Below are positions 19,427 through 29,283 of a stretch of 36,393 bases of DNA, piece after piece. Position 1 is the stretch's first letter, and every line of letters begins with the position of its first letter. This stretch comes from Phlyctochytrium arcticum (Eukaryota > Chytridiomycota > Chytridiomycetes > Chytridiales > Chytridiaceae). The stretch lies in the NCBI GenBank assembly GCA_025602905.1, contig JAHLKI010000072.1, positions 1 to 36,393 on the forward strand, given 5' to 3'. Below the pieces are notes generated by a model. The model was given only the letters and a program-made list of their open reading frames with translations. It did not search any database and had not been told where the DNA came from. The position numbers and the translations under genes are program-made.

Positions 19427-22425
19427 TCATAATTCGACAAGTCCTATGCAACGCCTTAACTTTTGAAATTGCCCAATAGGGAGAGGTTTGGTAAAAATGT
19501 CCGCGATGTTGTCGTTTGTTGGAACATGCTGAAGTGTAACATTTTTTGTCTCAACCGCCTGTCGTATGAAATGGTGTTGACTATCCATATGCTTTGTCCT
19601 CGAATGGTTGATGGGATTCTTAGCTAAGCGTTCGGCTGGTTCATTATCGATCATAATTGCTGAGGGTGCTTTTGGCGGGAGGTTGATCTGAGACAATATT
19701 TGCCGGAACCAGTAAGCTTCTTTTGTAGCCTGCGTTGCAGCCATGAATTCCGCCTCGGTAGAGGATAATGCCACGGAAACTTGACGCTTGCTCTGCCACA
19801 ACAAGCAGTTTGTCATTTGGTAGTCCGAAGAAATGTCTCCCAAAAAGAACACGTAACCAGTCCTTGATCGCCTTGTTTCCTTGTCTGACGCCAATCCGAG
19901 TCGCAATACCCAAGGACAGACCGAATCGCGGAAGGATCTAATTTGCTGAAGCTTAAACCGAGATTTCGTGTCCGCTTCAAATATCTCAAAATGCGAACTA
20001 CAGAACGCCAATCGCCGACTGTGGGTGAAGCCATTTTCTGAGCAGCGACAGAAACGGAATATGCGATATCTGGTCTTGTACTGGTCATAGCATACATTAG
20101 TGCTCCGATTGTCTCCCTGTATGGCGTGTCTGCGGGAGCCGGTTGCATATCTTCTTTAGTTGGTGGTGGTGCTGAGGCTAAAGCCGGTGTGTCGTGCGTA
20201 CTTCGAGCATTGAGCCGAGGACCGAGATATCTTTCCAAGAAGGTGTCAATGTAACCTCGTTGATCCAGCGTGAATCCAGAGGCCGTTCTTGTCACCGTTA
20301 TGCCCAGTATGTAGTGAACTGGCCCGCTGTCGGTCATTTTGAACTCTGCAGTCAGTTGGGCTTTCACCCCTGCAAGGACAGCCTTTGGGGCAGCAACCAA
20401 AATGTCGTCCACATAGACAACTAAGAGCACGGCCGGTACCCCGTTTTCCAGCTTGACATAGAGAGATGGATCCGCTTGACTGGCAATGTATCCGATAGAC
20501 AGCAAATACTTGTGAAGGCGACGGTTCCACTCGCGCGGCGCTTGTTTTAGGCCATAAATGCATCGTTTGAGACGGCACACAAATCCAGGAGGAGCCTCTA
20601 TACCATCGGGAACCGTCATGTAAACTTCTTCCTGCAGGAGCCCGTTGAGAAAAGCGGTGACTACATCCATTTGGTCAACATCAAAACCCAAAATCAACGA
20701 AAGCGCCAAGACAAATCGTAAGGTCTGGATTTTGACAACGGGCGAAAATGTTTCCACGAAGTCAATGCCGTATTCTTGTTCAAAGCCGCGAGCCACGACT
20801 CGGCCTTTGTGTCGCGATATTTGTCGATTCGCGTTACGTTTCCTCTTGAAAACCCATCGACAAGAAATAATGCGCCGGCCCTTAGGTCGAGGAACTAATT
20901 CCCAGGTGTCGTTCTCGATTAAGGAGTCCAGCTCCGATTTGACGGCCGCTTGCCATTGTTCAGCTTCCGGATTTGTAGGAGCAACCGCAGAAGCGTATGT
21001 CTTTGGTTCAGGGGTTTCGTCCACCAGCGAGAGCAGTTGTTCAATTTGATCTACAGAGTGAAGTTCCTGCAGGTCTTCGCGTCGGACAATTGCTGGAGAG
21101 ATGAATTTGAAGTCGCGAGTCACTTCAACTTTCTTGGTGGCTTCATCCAGAACGTAAATACCGTCCTGTCGTGGGGCGTACCCGAGAAAACGGCCTCGTT
21201 GCGCGCGTGGTGTGAATTTCTTGAGATCGATTCCGGCGGATTGATAATACAGAAAGCTGCCAAAGGTGTGGAATCGAGTTAGGTCCGGTTTCGTTCCATG
21301 GAAGGCCTCGTATGGAGTGATGCACTTGGGAAGAGCGGAATGTGGGCGAGCGTTGTATAACTCGCAGGCATATGTTGCGGCGTACGACCAAAATTCATGC
21401 GGGAGGTCACTGGCGTGGTGTAAGAGACAACGAACGATGGTCATGATGGACCGATTGAAGCGTTCGACTACTCCGTTCTGCTGGGAGGTGTCGGTCAATG
21501 TCTGCTCGTGACGGATGTATTTCTCTTCAAGGGTTTTCTTCCAGAGTCCGTTGTTGTATTCTTTGCCACCGTCGGTCCTTAATATCATGATTTTTCCATC
21601 CTTGGGAGCGACCACATCCGTATAGTAGGAAATAAGTGCGCTGTGGGTTTGCTCCTGTGTCTTGTGCGTTAAGGGAGCCACGAACGCATATCGAGAGTGT
21701 CTGTCGACAAAAGATATCAGACATTTGTGGGGCCCAGGTGTACTTCGTGGAGGGAAAACTAGGTCTGATTGGACAACTTGCAGGTTGCCTGATGTCTCGC
21801 GCTCCGCGATGCCAAACGGTTTCTGGGATAGTTTTGCCTGCGCACACACAAGGCAATCCGCTTGCTCAGGAATGCTGGTAGGGTCAATATCCGGTAGATT
21901 AAGACCTTGGTCAATCATGCAAAGTAGTGATTTTTTGCTGACATGTCCGAGACGAGTGTGTACTTCGGTAAAGGTTGTGAGGGCCATAGCTGTCTCAATT
22001 GTGGGGGCTGCCGTTGTCGTAGGTAGTGGATAAGTGCCCGCATCGTCCATCGGGTAAGAGGCGAGTTGATAAGAATCCAAGATCTGTTAAGCAAATTCTG
22101 GCAGAAAGGATTTGGCATCAAGAAGTATGGCAGCACGGTTGGTGAATAACGTAAAAATGCCTGCTCTGGCAAGTTTTGAGACGGAGATCAGGCGTGCACC
22201 CAGTTCGTTGGATTGTAAGGTGGTGGGCAGATTTACAATGTTTTTGGTGCCCGGAAGAGTAAGGGTGAGGTCGCCCTCTAAGCATTTTTGAACAATTTGA
22301 TTATTACTGACACGAATGCGTTTACAGGATGTTTTTAGGTTTGTTAAATCACTTTTAAAATCGTAGTTGCGCCAGAATCCAGAAGCCATGGTTGTGTAAC
22401 GTCTGTGGAGCAGCCATGTAGTCAA
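19427..22425 (-). pseudogene. Copia pol (protease, integrase, RT, RNase H), broken
   Basis: The protease Asp motif WLLDSGAT sits at about 22380 in a different frame from both gag and the following protease body (SVSKLARAGIFTL), so at least two shifts lie there. An in-frame TAA (22089-22087) separates protease from integrase. Integrase follows: the GAG-pre-integrase zinc motif (HTRLGH...CLVCAQAK), the catalytic VQSDLVFPP and RTDGGKEY, then NGVVERFNRS. The copia RT has RRIISCRWVFKRK, QMDVVTAFLNG and the LLVVYVDDIL active site. After GYCDSDW (about 19930) the frame shifts again. RNase H (RTGYVFFLGD, VALSSTEAEFMAA, IDNEPAERLAKNPINHSRTK) ends in a stop at 19427. Confidence 0.92.
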
Positions 22426-23308
22426 TTGCTGTCTGACTCGATCGCGGCGCCGTTGTCATCTTGGTGGTTGGCCTCTTCTTGAGTGGAAATGTTGTGTGCT
22501 TTTCCATCTCAGCGCGGGGTCGTTTTTTGTTGATAAAGTCTTGAGCCCGCTCGATGCAGTAGCATTGGTCTGCCGAATGTCCAGTGCGTCTGCAAATTTG
22601 GCACACAGCAGGGTTGTTGGTGTTGTTGTTGTTGAAGAAAGGTTTAACTTTGTTGCAGCTTGTGTTAGGCTTAAATTTAGTGTGTGCTGTTGCGTATTGG
22701 AGTTGTTCGACGGGAGGCTCGTAAGTCGTACTTTTTGAGCCCTTGGAGTCAACTTCGTAAGTATCGACAAATTGCTGAACTTGGTCGAGTGTATAAATCT
22801 TTCCCTGCTTGACTTTGTTCAGTGTTGGAATTTTGATGTTGGTCCGGAGTCCTTGCAAAAATAGAGCAACGGTTGTTGTAGGTAAGAGTCGCTCCTCTCT
22901 TTTTTGTAGTAGCTCGTTAAATTTTTGTTTATATGCCGAGATTGTTGATACTTGTTTGAGGTTACAGAGTTGAAAGAAAATCGAGTAGTTCGTCCCTTTT
23001 GCAGCGTATGTATCCTTCAGAATGATAATAATTTCCGCCGCGGTGGTGTAGGTGTTTCTTCGTAGGAGGTTGCTGGCCTCGCCGTCCAATTTGGATTTAA
23101 TGAGTGCACATCGGGCTCCGTCGTGGTCGATGGCCATGGGAAGCCAGTTTTCGATATGTCGAAGCCAAACTTGTAGGTTGTAGCTGACATCCTCAGCGGT
23201 ACCGACCGTGGACAGAGTCGGAATGTTTCTATAGAGTTGTTTGCTGACTTTCTCAAGTCGAATGGACGTAAGGTCCGCATCAATATGATTGGTAGTGTTG
23301 TTCGACAT
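22355..23308 (-). CDS. Copia Gag protein
   Basis: The frame is open even across the LTR border, but the first ATG inside the internal region is 23308 (MSNNTTNHIDADL). That gives about 317 aa ending at 22355. It has the copia-type capsid region (LQVWLRHIENWLPMAIDHDG, ALIKSKLDGEASNLL, ISAYKQKFNELL). A CCHC zinc knuckle, CQICRRTGHSADQCY, precedes a basic tail (NKKRPRAEMEKH). Its last codons overlap the protease region in another frame. Gag forms the virus-like particle and packages element RNA. Confidence 0.85.
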   Translation of the reverse strand: MSNNTTNHIDADLTSIRLEKVSKQLYRNIPTLSTVGTAEDVSYNLQVWLRHIENWLPMAIDHDGARCALIKSKLDGEASNLLRRNTYTTAAEIIIILKDTYAAKGTNYSIFFQLCNLKQVSTISAYKQKFNELLQKREERLLPTTTVALFLQGLRTNIKIPTLNKVKQGKIYTLDQVQQFVDTYEVDSKGSKSTTYEPPVEQLQYATAHTKFKPNTSCNKVKPFFNNNNTNNPAVCQICRRTGHSADQCYCIERAQDFINKKRPRAEMEKHTTFPLKKRPTTKMTTAPRSSQTAIDYMAAPQTLHNHGFWILAQLRF

Positions 23309-23335
23309 AATTGCAGAAGTATTGTTAGTGCTAAC

Positions 23336-23348
23336 AGTGCTCAGAACC
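23336..23348 (-). promoter_or_regulatory. Copia primer-binding-site position
   Basis: Directly inside the 5' LTR the minus strand reads GGTTCTGAGCACT. By position this is the tRNA primer site. I cannot name the tRNA. Confidence 0.4.
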
Positions 23349-23465
23349 TGTTGAAAATCGGTACTAGGTACAGTAGTCATTAAAGGGAAATGGTATACAT
23401 GAGATGCCTTGTATAGGTTTCAGTCCCCAATCCATCCTAAACAAATGTGGTTCTGCGGCCTATGG
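23349..23465 (-). repeat. Copia 5' LTR, truncated
   Basis: 117 bp matching 18715-18831. The match ends at CCTATGG, where gypsy element A's LTR begins. Confidence 0.9.
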
Positions 23466-23635
23466 TGAAAGGTAGAGTAGAGTCACTATATTGTATTAAG
23501 CCTGTCTGGGATGTGGCTTAGCCTAGGCAGATCTCGTGAGGCTGCGCCATACCACCCTGGGATTACCCGGTCTCCTCCTTCCTGTAAAGTAGTCGCTAGG
23601 CTTAATACAATATAGTGACTCTACTCTACCTTTCA
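23466..23635 (+). repeat. Gypsy A 5' LTR with 38-bp inverted ends
   Basis: 170 bp, TG...CA. The first 38 bp (TGAAAGGTAGAGTAGAGTCA onward) are the perfect reverse complement of the last 38. The middle contains TGGGATGTGGCTTAGCC and CTGCGCCATACC, which match sequences in the gypsy B LTR at 29059-29277. A primer site follows immediately. These points favour an LTR over an independent MITE. Confidence 0.75.
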
Positions 23636-23646
23636 TGGTAGCACCA
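23636..23646 (+). promoter_or_regulatory. Gypsy A primer-binding site
   Basis: TGGTAGCACCA directly after the LTR. It would pair with a tRNA 3' end TGGTGCTACCA. The same sequence with one change follows the gypsy C LTR. Confidence 0.6.
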
Positions 23647-23791
23647 CCGTGAGAGTTTCGATCCTTTCACATAGTCACATCCTCCACGGCAGGAAGGCTA
23701 TTTGTTCAGGCGGACTTCTCCGGACCCAGCAAAACATTTCCCAACATTGAAATTTACCCAGACAACTCCCACCCGATCTCAAGATCTCAGG

Positions 23792-25651
23792 ATGGCCGAG
23801 GGGACTCAAGCGGTGACCTTCGAGCAGCTCCAGGCTTTGATGCAAGAGCAGCAGCAATCCTTGCTCAATTCTTTGAATCAGTCCGTACACGAGGCCATCA
23901 ACGCAGCCATCGCCCCCATTCGCCATGAAGTGCGTGATCTCGACGAAAGGATTATTGAGGTCGCTGGAAATCTCGCCGTTGTCCGCGACCATGTCGATAC
24001 TGTGCGTAGTGATCTCAGCTCGGTTCAGATATCTCAGCAGCAGCAGCAATCCCAGCGTCGAAATGCCTTTCCTGAGGACCGCAACTCGGATCTCCCAACA
24101 CCTTTCACCGGCACCGGGCGTTACTTCCGCTGTTATCAATATAAAGGCCTGGCCGGCGAGGACGTTGATAGTTGGCTGATCTCAGTGGAAATGGATTTTC
24201 GAAAAGACCGTACCGCGCCGCAAGAACGACTTACCATCATCATGGATGCCCTGGACGGTATTGCTCGCACTTGGTATCTTAGCAAGATCAAACAACGAGA
24301 TGCGTATCTACTACGTCTCCACATGACTGTCGACACAATCAACGCGGCGGAACGCGTACGTATTGCCAGCACTGAACAGGATCCGTTGATCATTGACTGG
24401 GAAACCTTCGTTCGAGCGTTCAAACAGCGTTTTGTTCGTGTAAACAACGAGGAACATCTTTATGAAGCGCTTTTGACCTTGACGCATACCTTTGGACAAA
24501 TTGAAGATCATATCTACAAGTTCACTGCGTTAGAAGGGCAAATGAAGGATCTGCCCGAGACGCAAAACATTTACCTGTTCAAACGCAAGCTCGACATCGA
24601 GATCCGCCCCATTGTCGAACAACGCGACCCAAAAACCTTGAATGATGCTATTCGTTACGCCCAGTTGGCGGAGTTTTCGCTCAATCCCGCCGTTAATCGC
24701 GCCCCGTTGATCCCCACTATTCACACTGCGTATTCTTACAATCCTTCCTCCACTCGCGATCGGGACCTTCCAGCCCCTGTGTTTCCGCCTACAGACGTCC
24801 CCGTCCCACCCGCGGATCACATGGAAGTGGACCACCTTCGCCTTCAAGCTTTACGAAATCAGCCCAACCGTGACCGTACCCTGGAGACTTGTTGGTACTG
24901 TCAAAAGCCAGGTCACAAACTGTTTGAGTGCCGAAAGCGACGGAGTGACATCAAAGAAGGCAAACTCAAGCGTTGGACGCGCAAGCAGGGTGATTTCAAA
25001 CCTCGCCTGCATTTCATGATGGATGAGGCTGAAGATTCCGACGACGAAGGAGTCAACAACAACTCAGTTTTCTCTTACTTGCAGTACGATGAGACCACTA
25101 CCACCGTCACAAGTACTTCCAATGGACCCCGCGCGTTGGCGATTACCCCCGAAGCGACGCAAGTGGTTTTGGATACCTACCCTGTGCTTGATTACATGTT
25201 GCCTGCCGACCCGTTTCCAGCTGCTATGGTCAGTTACCCTTTGCCTTCAATCGGGAATTGTCGCAAAGAGCCCACCGCTGCGGAATGCCTCCAGGTCATT
25301 TCCCGCTCCACCAGCAACTCTCCACGCATGACTTTCGTTGGTTCTCTGACTTGTGGCGACGGCAGCCCCATCGCATGTAATTTTTTCATGGATAGCGGTG
25401 CGACTCACTGTTTCATTTCCGAGCGTTTTGCTAAGCTTGCCGGCATTGATATTACAGAGACCTCGGGTACGGTTACCCTTGGCGACGAACATACCGCGCA
25501 GTCCCGCGGCAGAGTCTCTGTCAACGTTGAATTTGCCGGATTCCGCGATCACCTGTTCGCCACTGTCCTCCCCTTCACGCATGCCGACGTTATTCTCGGT
25601 CTCAATTGGGCTAAACGGAACTATGTCACGACTAATAGTCAACCGGACTGA
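23792..25651 (+). CDS. Gypsy A Gag-protease
   Basis: ATG at 23792 (MAEGTQAVTFEQLQALMQEQ). The start is preceded by open frame but no earlier ATG. About 619 aa: an N-terminal coiled coil (about 1-90), then a retrotransposon gag capsid domain (GLAGEDVDSWLISVEMDF, ALDGIARTWYLSKI, EHLYEALLTLTHTFGQIEDH). A zinc knuckle, CWYCQKPGHKLFEC, and an aspartic protease follow (FFMDSGATHCFISERFAKL, then ADVILGLNWAKRN). The TGA at 25649-25651 falls between protease and RT, and the same frame continues afterwards without a break. Confidence 0.9.
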   Translation: MAEGTQAVTFEQLQALMQEQQQSLLNSLNQSVHEAINAAIAPIRHEVRDLDERIIEVAGNLAVVRDHVDTVRSDLSSVQISQQQQQSQRRNAFPEDRNSDLPTPFTGTGRYFRCYQYKGLAGEDVDSWLISVEMDFRKDRTAPQERLTIIMDALDGIARTWYLSKIKQRDAYLLRLHMTVDTINAAERVRIASTEQDPLIIDWETFVRAFKQRFVRVNNEEHLYEALLTLTHTFGQIEDHIYKFTALEGQMKDLPETQNIYLFKRKLDIEIRPIVEQRDPKTLNDAIRYAQLAEFSLNPAVNRAPLIPTIHTAYSYNPSSTRDRDLPAPVFPPTDVPVPPADHMEVDHLRLQALRNQPNRDRTLETCWYCQKPGHKLFECRKRRSDIKEGKLKRWTRKQGDFKPRLHFMMDEAEDSDDEGVNNNSVFSYLQYDETTTTVTSTSNGPRALAITPEATQVVLDTYPVLDYMLPADPFPAAMVSYPLPSIGNCRKEPTAAECLQVISRSTSNSPRMTFVGSLTCGDGSPIACNFFMDSGATHCFISERFAKLAGIDITETSGTVTLGDEHTAQSRGRVSVNVEFAGFRDHLFATVLPFTHADVILGLNWAKRNYVTTNSQPD

Positions 25652-27888
25652 GATGTTATTGTTTGGCCTGATGCTCGGACTGGCCGCCTTCACACGATCA
25701 CTATCCCTACCAATTCCTCAGCAGACCGTTCTTCGCGTCTACTTAGCATCGATCCACAGCGAAAACGTCCCGACTATGACGTCGCTCCACTGTACCTGTC
25801 CGCCAAGCAGTTTGACCATCTCTTGAAGCGCCAGCCGGATGAGTGTTATTTGGCGTTTGCCGTTTCCGACCGCCCAGCCGCTCCAGTATTACGTTTGCAG
25901 TCCTTGGTGACATCGGCCACAAACCAACTGTCCGGCCCCCCACCACAGCCGCTCAAATCCGCTGCCGGTCCCTCGCTGTCTTCTGATTCCTTCGATGCCA
26001 GCAAACTGCCTGAGGACCTGCGCCCCGTTGTCGGCAAGTACGAATCGCTTTTCGCTGACTTTAATGCTGTTCACCCACACGACCAGACGGACCAATTCAC
26101 GGTACGCATTTCGACAACCGATGACAGTCCCGTCCAGTCTACACCCCGCCGAGGAAGCCGAACTGCGCACCCAGCACGACCTCTTTTTGCGCGCTGGATT
26201 TATCAAGGAAGCCCCGCCGGATTGTGAATAGGCATCTCCCATCCTGTTTGCTAAGAAGCCGGGTGGTGCAGGATTGCGCTTGTGTATCGATTATCGCGCG
26301 CTGAACAAGAAGACAATCCGGGACCGTTTTCCTATTCCGCACATCGGTCGTATCCTCTCAGCTTTACAGGGCGCACAAGTTTTCACGTCGCTCGACCAGC
26401 AGAAAGCGTTTTATCGTTTGCTCATGGATCCTGAAAGTCGTTTGAAGACTGCATTTACCACGCCATTGGGAAACTACTATTGGTTGGTCCTTCCCTTCGG
26501 TCTGACCAACGGCCCTTCCTCCTGTCAACGATTCATAAATGCCGCACTGAAGGATATTCTGGGGACATTTGTCTTTGCGTACCTCGATGATATTCTTATT
26601 TTTAGCGGATCTCTGACCGAACACGTGGTTCATGTAGAGGAAGTGCTGTCCCGCCTCGCTGCAGCTAAGGTGCATCTACGTTTCGAGAAGTGTAAATGGG
26701 CCCAAGCTTCCTTGAAATATCTAGGTTTCATCATCGAACATAGTGGAATCAAACCCGACCCAGAAAAAATTGCAGTCATAAAGGCACTGCCCACCCCGAC
26801 CTCTTTGTCCGACTTGCAATCATTTTTGTGGATGTGCGTTTACTTTCTGCACCATATTAAGGATTTCCCTCGTCTCGCCGCCCCATTGTACGAAGCCACT
26901 AAGGGTGGTCGCCTGGTCTGGACGCCGCAACAGGATTCCGCTTTTCATTCCCTTAAAACGGCTTTGAGCACTGCCCCCGTCCTGGCCCATCCAGATTTTT
27001 CCCGGCCATTCATTGTTGATGCTGATGCCTCCGACTGGGCCCTCGGTTGCGCTCTCCTTCAGCGCAACGCTCAAGATCAAGAACACGTAATCGCTTATCA
27101 TTCCCGGAAGCTCAATGCCCACGAACGAAATTACCCCATTCACGAGAAGGAGCTGCTGGCGATTATTCATTCTCTTGGCATCTGGAGACACTACCTTGAA
27201 GGCCCGACTTTTCTGATTCGTACGGATCACAAATCGTTGGAACACTTACTAACCCAGAAAATTCTCTCCCGCCGCATGGCTAGATGGGTCATGGTCCTCA
27301 CCGAGTACGATTATGTGATCCAATACCGCAAGGGTAGTCAGCAAAAAATCGCCGATGCCCTCTCACACCTACTCTGGAAAACTTGACTCGCCGAAAAAAT
27401 TGGAACTGGCCCCCCGCTTGAGCGCTCTGCAAGACAACCCTGGCAACAAACCCCCATCCCCGCCATCCTGGGAATCTGAGTGGCCTGAGTTGATCCAGCA
27501 AGTCTTACTCCAGGCCCGCCTCAGTACGGGACAAGTTGACTACCAACGTGCCAAGCAGTATATTCGCCATCTGCCCGTCGAGGAGTCTATTTGCAATACT
27601 TGCAGTGCTAAAGTGGAACGTTTCTCTCTCGACGCGGATGATTGTCTCCTCTTTAACGACACACCATATGTCCCTCTGGCTTGCCGTGCCGACACAATCG
27701 TGAAATTCCACAAGGACCTTGGCCACTTGGGTGGTAAAGGGTTACGTGATATTATATCGGCTCGTGTCTAGTGGCCAGGACTGCCCGACTCGCTGCGATC
27801 TATTACGAAATTTTGTCCCAAGTGTCAGGTTCGCGCCCCTCGCAACCTAACGGCTAACGCCCCGCTTCACCCTTTGACCCGCCCCGCA
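25652..27888 (+). pseudogene. Gypsy A pol (RT, RNase H, partial integrase), broken
   Basis: Continues in the gag frame after TGA (DVIVWPDARTGRLHTITIPT). A shift near 26140 leads to LHPAEEAELRTQHDLFLRAG, then a TAG at 26229-26231 inside the pre-RT segment. RT has LRLCIDYRALNKKTI, FTSLDQQKAFYRLLMD and the FAYLDDILIF active site. RNase H has IVDADASDWALGCALLQ and the tail LIRTDHKSLEHLL. Another shift near 27370 leads to the integrase zinc region (FHKDLGHLGGKGLRDII, TAG at 27769-27771, then KFCPKCQV). The integrase catalytic core is missing. The element cannot transpose by itself. Confidence 0.9.
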
Positions 27889-27939
27889 TGCGGCGGGCTC
27901 GTGGTTTGATGAGCATTGACCGCACGACTGCGCTAAGGC
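27889..27939. repeat. 51-bp direct repeat, right copy (MULE sequence)
   Basis: Identical to 18664-18714. It joins gypsy A on the left and probably continues as MULE or other host sequence to 27950. Confidence 0.95.
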
Positions 27940-27950
27940 GCATCGTCACG

Positions 27951-28114
27951 TGTATATTTCTTGTTTTCTTCTGTATATCATTCCCTTGCACTGTACATTT
28001 TACTCTTCACGCTTTTTCTCTTCCTCTGCGCTAAAGCTAATAACACTACCCCGACTCTCGCACCCTGGGAAGGTGCATTACTGTCCATACCAACTCTTAA
28101 CCGAAAACGCTACA
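27951..28114 (+). repeat. Gypsy C 5' LTR
   Basis: 164 bp from TGTATATTTC to CGCTACA (TGTA...TACA ends), similar in size to the gypsy A LTR. The borders are inferred from the TG/CA ends and the adjacent primer site. There is no second LTR copy to confirm them. Confidence 0.55.
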
Positions 28115-28125
28115 TAGTAGCACCA
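28115..28125 (+). promoter_or_regulatory. Gypsy C primer-binding site
   Basis: TAGTAGCACCA. It differs at one base from TGGTAGCACCA of gypsy A, so both probably use the same tRNA primer. Confidence 0.5.
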
Positions 28126-28194
28126 ACCCTAACCCTCTTCGACCTACTAACCTCAACTCTATTTTCAACTTAACCTTATTCTTACTTCTTCACC

Positions 28195-29058
28195 ATGGGT
28201 TCTGGATCCAAGAAGAGCAGCCGCAAGCCCACCAAGGTTTCCGAGGACAGCCCTGTCAGGAGCGAATTGTCCTCCAAACCTATGGATGGAGCAAACTCGG
28301 ACGTTGAGGAGGGACAGCATTCCGCTGCCTCCGACTCCGAGCAAGAAAACCCTCTCGCTAGAGATAGCAGCGAGCAGGGCCGTCCCAGCGCTAGAGATAG
28401 CGGCGCTGAGGGCAACAACAAGGGAGAGGACGGCGGTGTCGTACCTATGGAGGTCGACAAGCCTACCCCCCAAGAACCTTCCGGCGGTGCAACGTTGTCC
28501 CTTTCGGGCAACGCTCACCCTGCTGGCCAGGTTCTCGGAGGAACTCCCTTTGTTGCGACCAACACCGGCCCGGACGTTGAAAGACTCGAAACCCTCACGC
28601 AAGAGGTTGAACAACTGAAGCGGTTGATTTCGAAGGCGGGCGTCCCCCTAGATGGTAGTTTCTTTCAAAACTCCATGCTGAACTCTATGCAGCGCGGGGC
28701 GGATGAGGCCACTTTCAATGGCGACGGCACGGACGAGGATGCCCACAAGAGAATTCGGGACTTTTTGGACCGACACTTTCTCTTTTTGGACAACTCAACC
28801 GATAATGCCGACCAGCAATACGGCCGCAAGTGTGTTGAGTACCTCAAAGGCTTTCTTGAGGGCACGGCCAATGCTTGGTTCAAGTCCTTGACCTTCGCCA
28901 ACGAGCCCAAGACCCGCGACAAGTTTGTGTCGATGTTGCGCGAGTGATTTGAGGCTCATAACTCCCGCGATGGCATTGTGGCGAAGTTGAATCAGCTTGC
29001 CTGTGACAACTATGCCGCCTTTCTGTCTGGCTTCAACCGGTTGACCAGAGAACTGAGG
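28195..29058 (+). pseudogene. Gypsy C Gag, nonsense-mutated and truncated
   Basis: ATG at 28195 (MGSGSKKSSRKPTKVSEDSP). A long acidic, Ser-rich N-terminal tail is followed by a short coiled coil (VERLETLTQEVEQLKRLIS) and a gag capsid domain (CVEYLKGFLEGTANAWFKSL). The frame stops at TGA 28945-28947 but continues in frame as FEAHNSRDGIVAKLNQLA and SGFNRLTRELRW. That matches the usual capsid continuation, so the TGA probably replaced TGG (Trp). The gene is then cut by the LTR of gypsy B at 29059. Confidence 0.8.
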
Positions 29059-29277
29059 TGGCAGTATAGTCAGAGTAGGTATGTATTAGCTGGGCAGTAA
29101 GAGGGTGTCCCGGGGAGGACTATACAAGAGGTAGGGAAGTGGCGTGGGTATGGCGCAGGGCCAAGCCACATCCAGGACATGCCCCCATACAAATAGGAAA
29201 GGGAGGTCATAATACAACATAACAGGGAAGGGGATAAAGGACACAAGAATACGCCGAGAATACGCAGTAGTAAGCCA
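29059..29277 (-). repeat. Gypsy B 3' LTR
   Basis: About 219 bp, TGGCAGTATAG...AAGCCA on the plus strand. It shares TGGATGTGGCTTGGCC-like and CTGCGCCATACC segments with the gypsy A LTR. The borders are inferred from TG/CA, the end of gag on one side and the end of integrase on the other. Confidence 0.6.
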
Positions 29278-29283
29278 TCGAAA

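Larger units (their letters stand above)
18715..23465 (-). mobile_element. Ty1/copia retrotransposon, decayed, 5' LTR truncated
   Basis: Order on the minus strand is gag, protease, integrase, reverse transcriptase, RNase H, which is diagnostic of copia. The 3' LTR is 18715-18878 (164 bp; starts TGTTGAAAAT, ends TCCTAACA). A G-run on the minus strand next to it (18881-18888) fits the polypurine tract. The 5' LTR is 23349-23465 and is cut after 117 bp by gypsy element A. Frameshifts and an in-frame stop in pol show it is dead. Confidence 0.93.
23466..27888 (+). mobile_element. Ty3/gypsy retrotransposon A, 3' truncated
   Basis: Domain order gag, protease, RT, RNase H, integrase on the plus strand. 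The 5' LTR is 23466-23635 and the primer site follows at 23636. The element sits in the copia 5' LTR. It stops at 27888 inside the integrase zinc domain and is fused to a 51-bp duplicate of MULE sequence. The rest of integrase, the 3' LTR and the other side of the copia LTR are absent. Confidence 0.92.
27951..29058 (+). mobile_element. Ty3/gypsy retrotransposon C, 5' fragment
   Basis: Consists of a 5' LTR (27951-28114), primer site, leader and gag, interrupted at 29058 by the LTR of gypsy B. No pol of this copy is seen in the window. Confidence 0.75.

Noticed and set aside
20645..22033. Plus-strand frames across the copia pol region
   Set aside because: Shadows of the clearly identified minus-strand integrase and RT.
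23466..23635. Stem-loop element as an independent MITE
   Set aside because: It starts TG and ends CA, is followed at once by a primer-site sequence and gag, and shares its core with the gypsy B LTR. An LTR explains it better.
28117..28137. Telomere-like CCCTAACCCT
   Set aside because: Only one and a half units, within the gypsy C leader next to the primer site. Not a repeat array.
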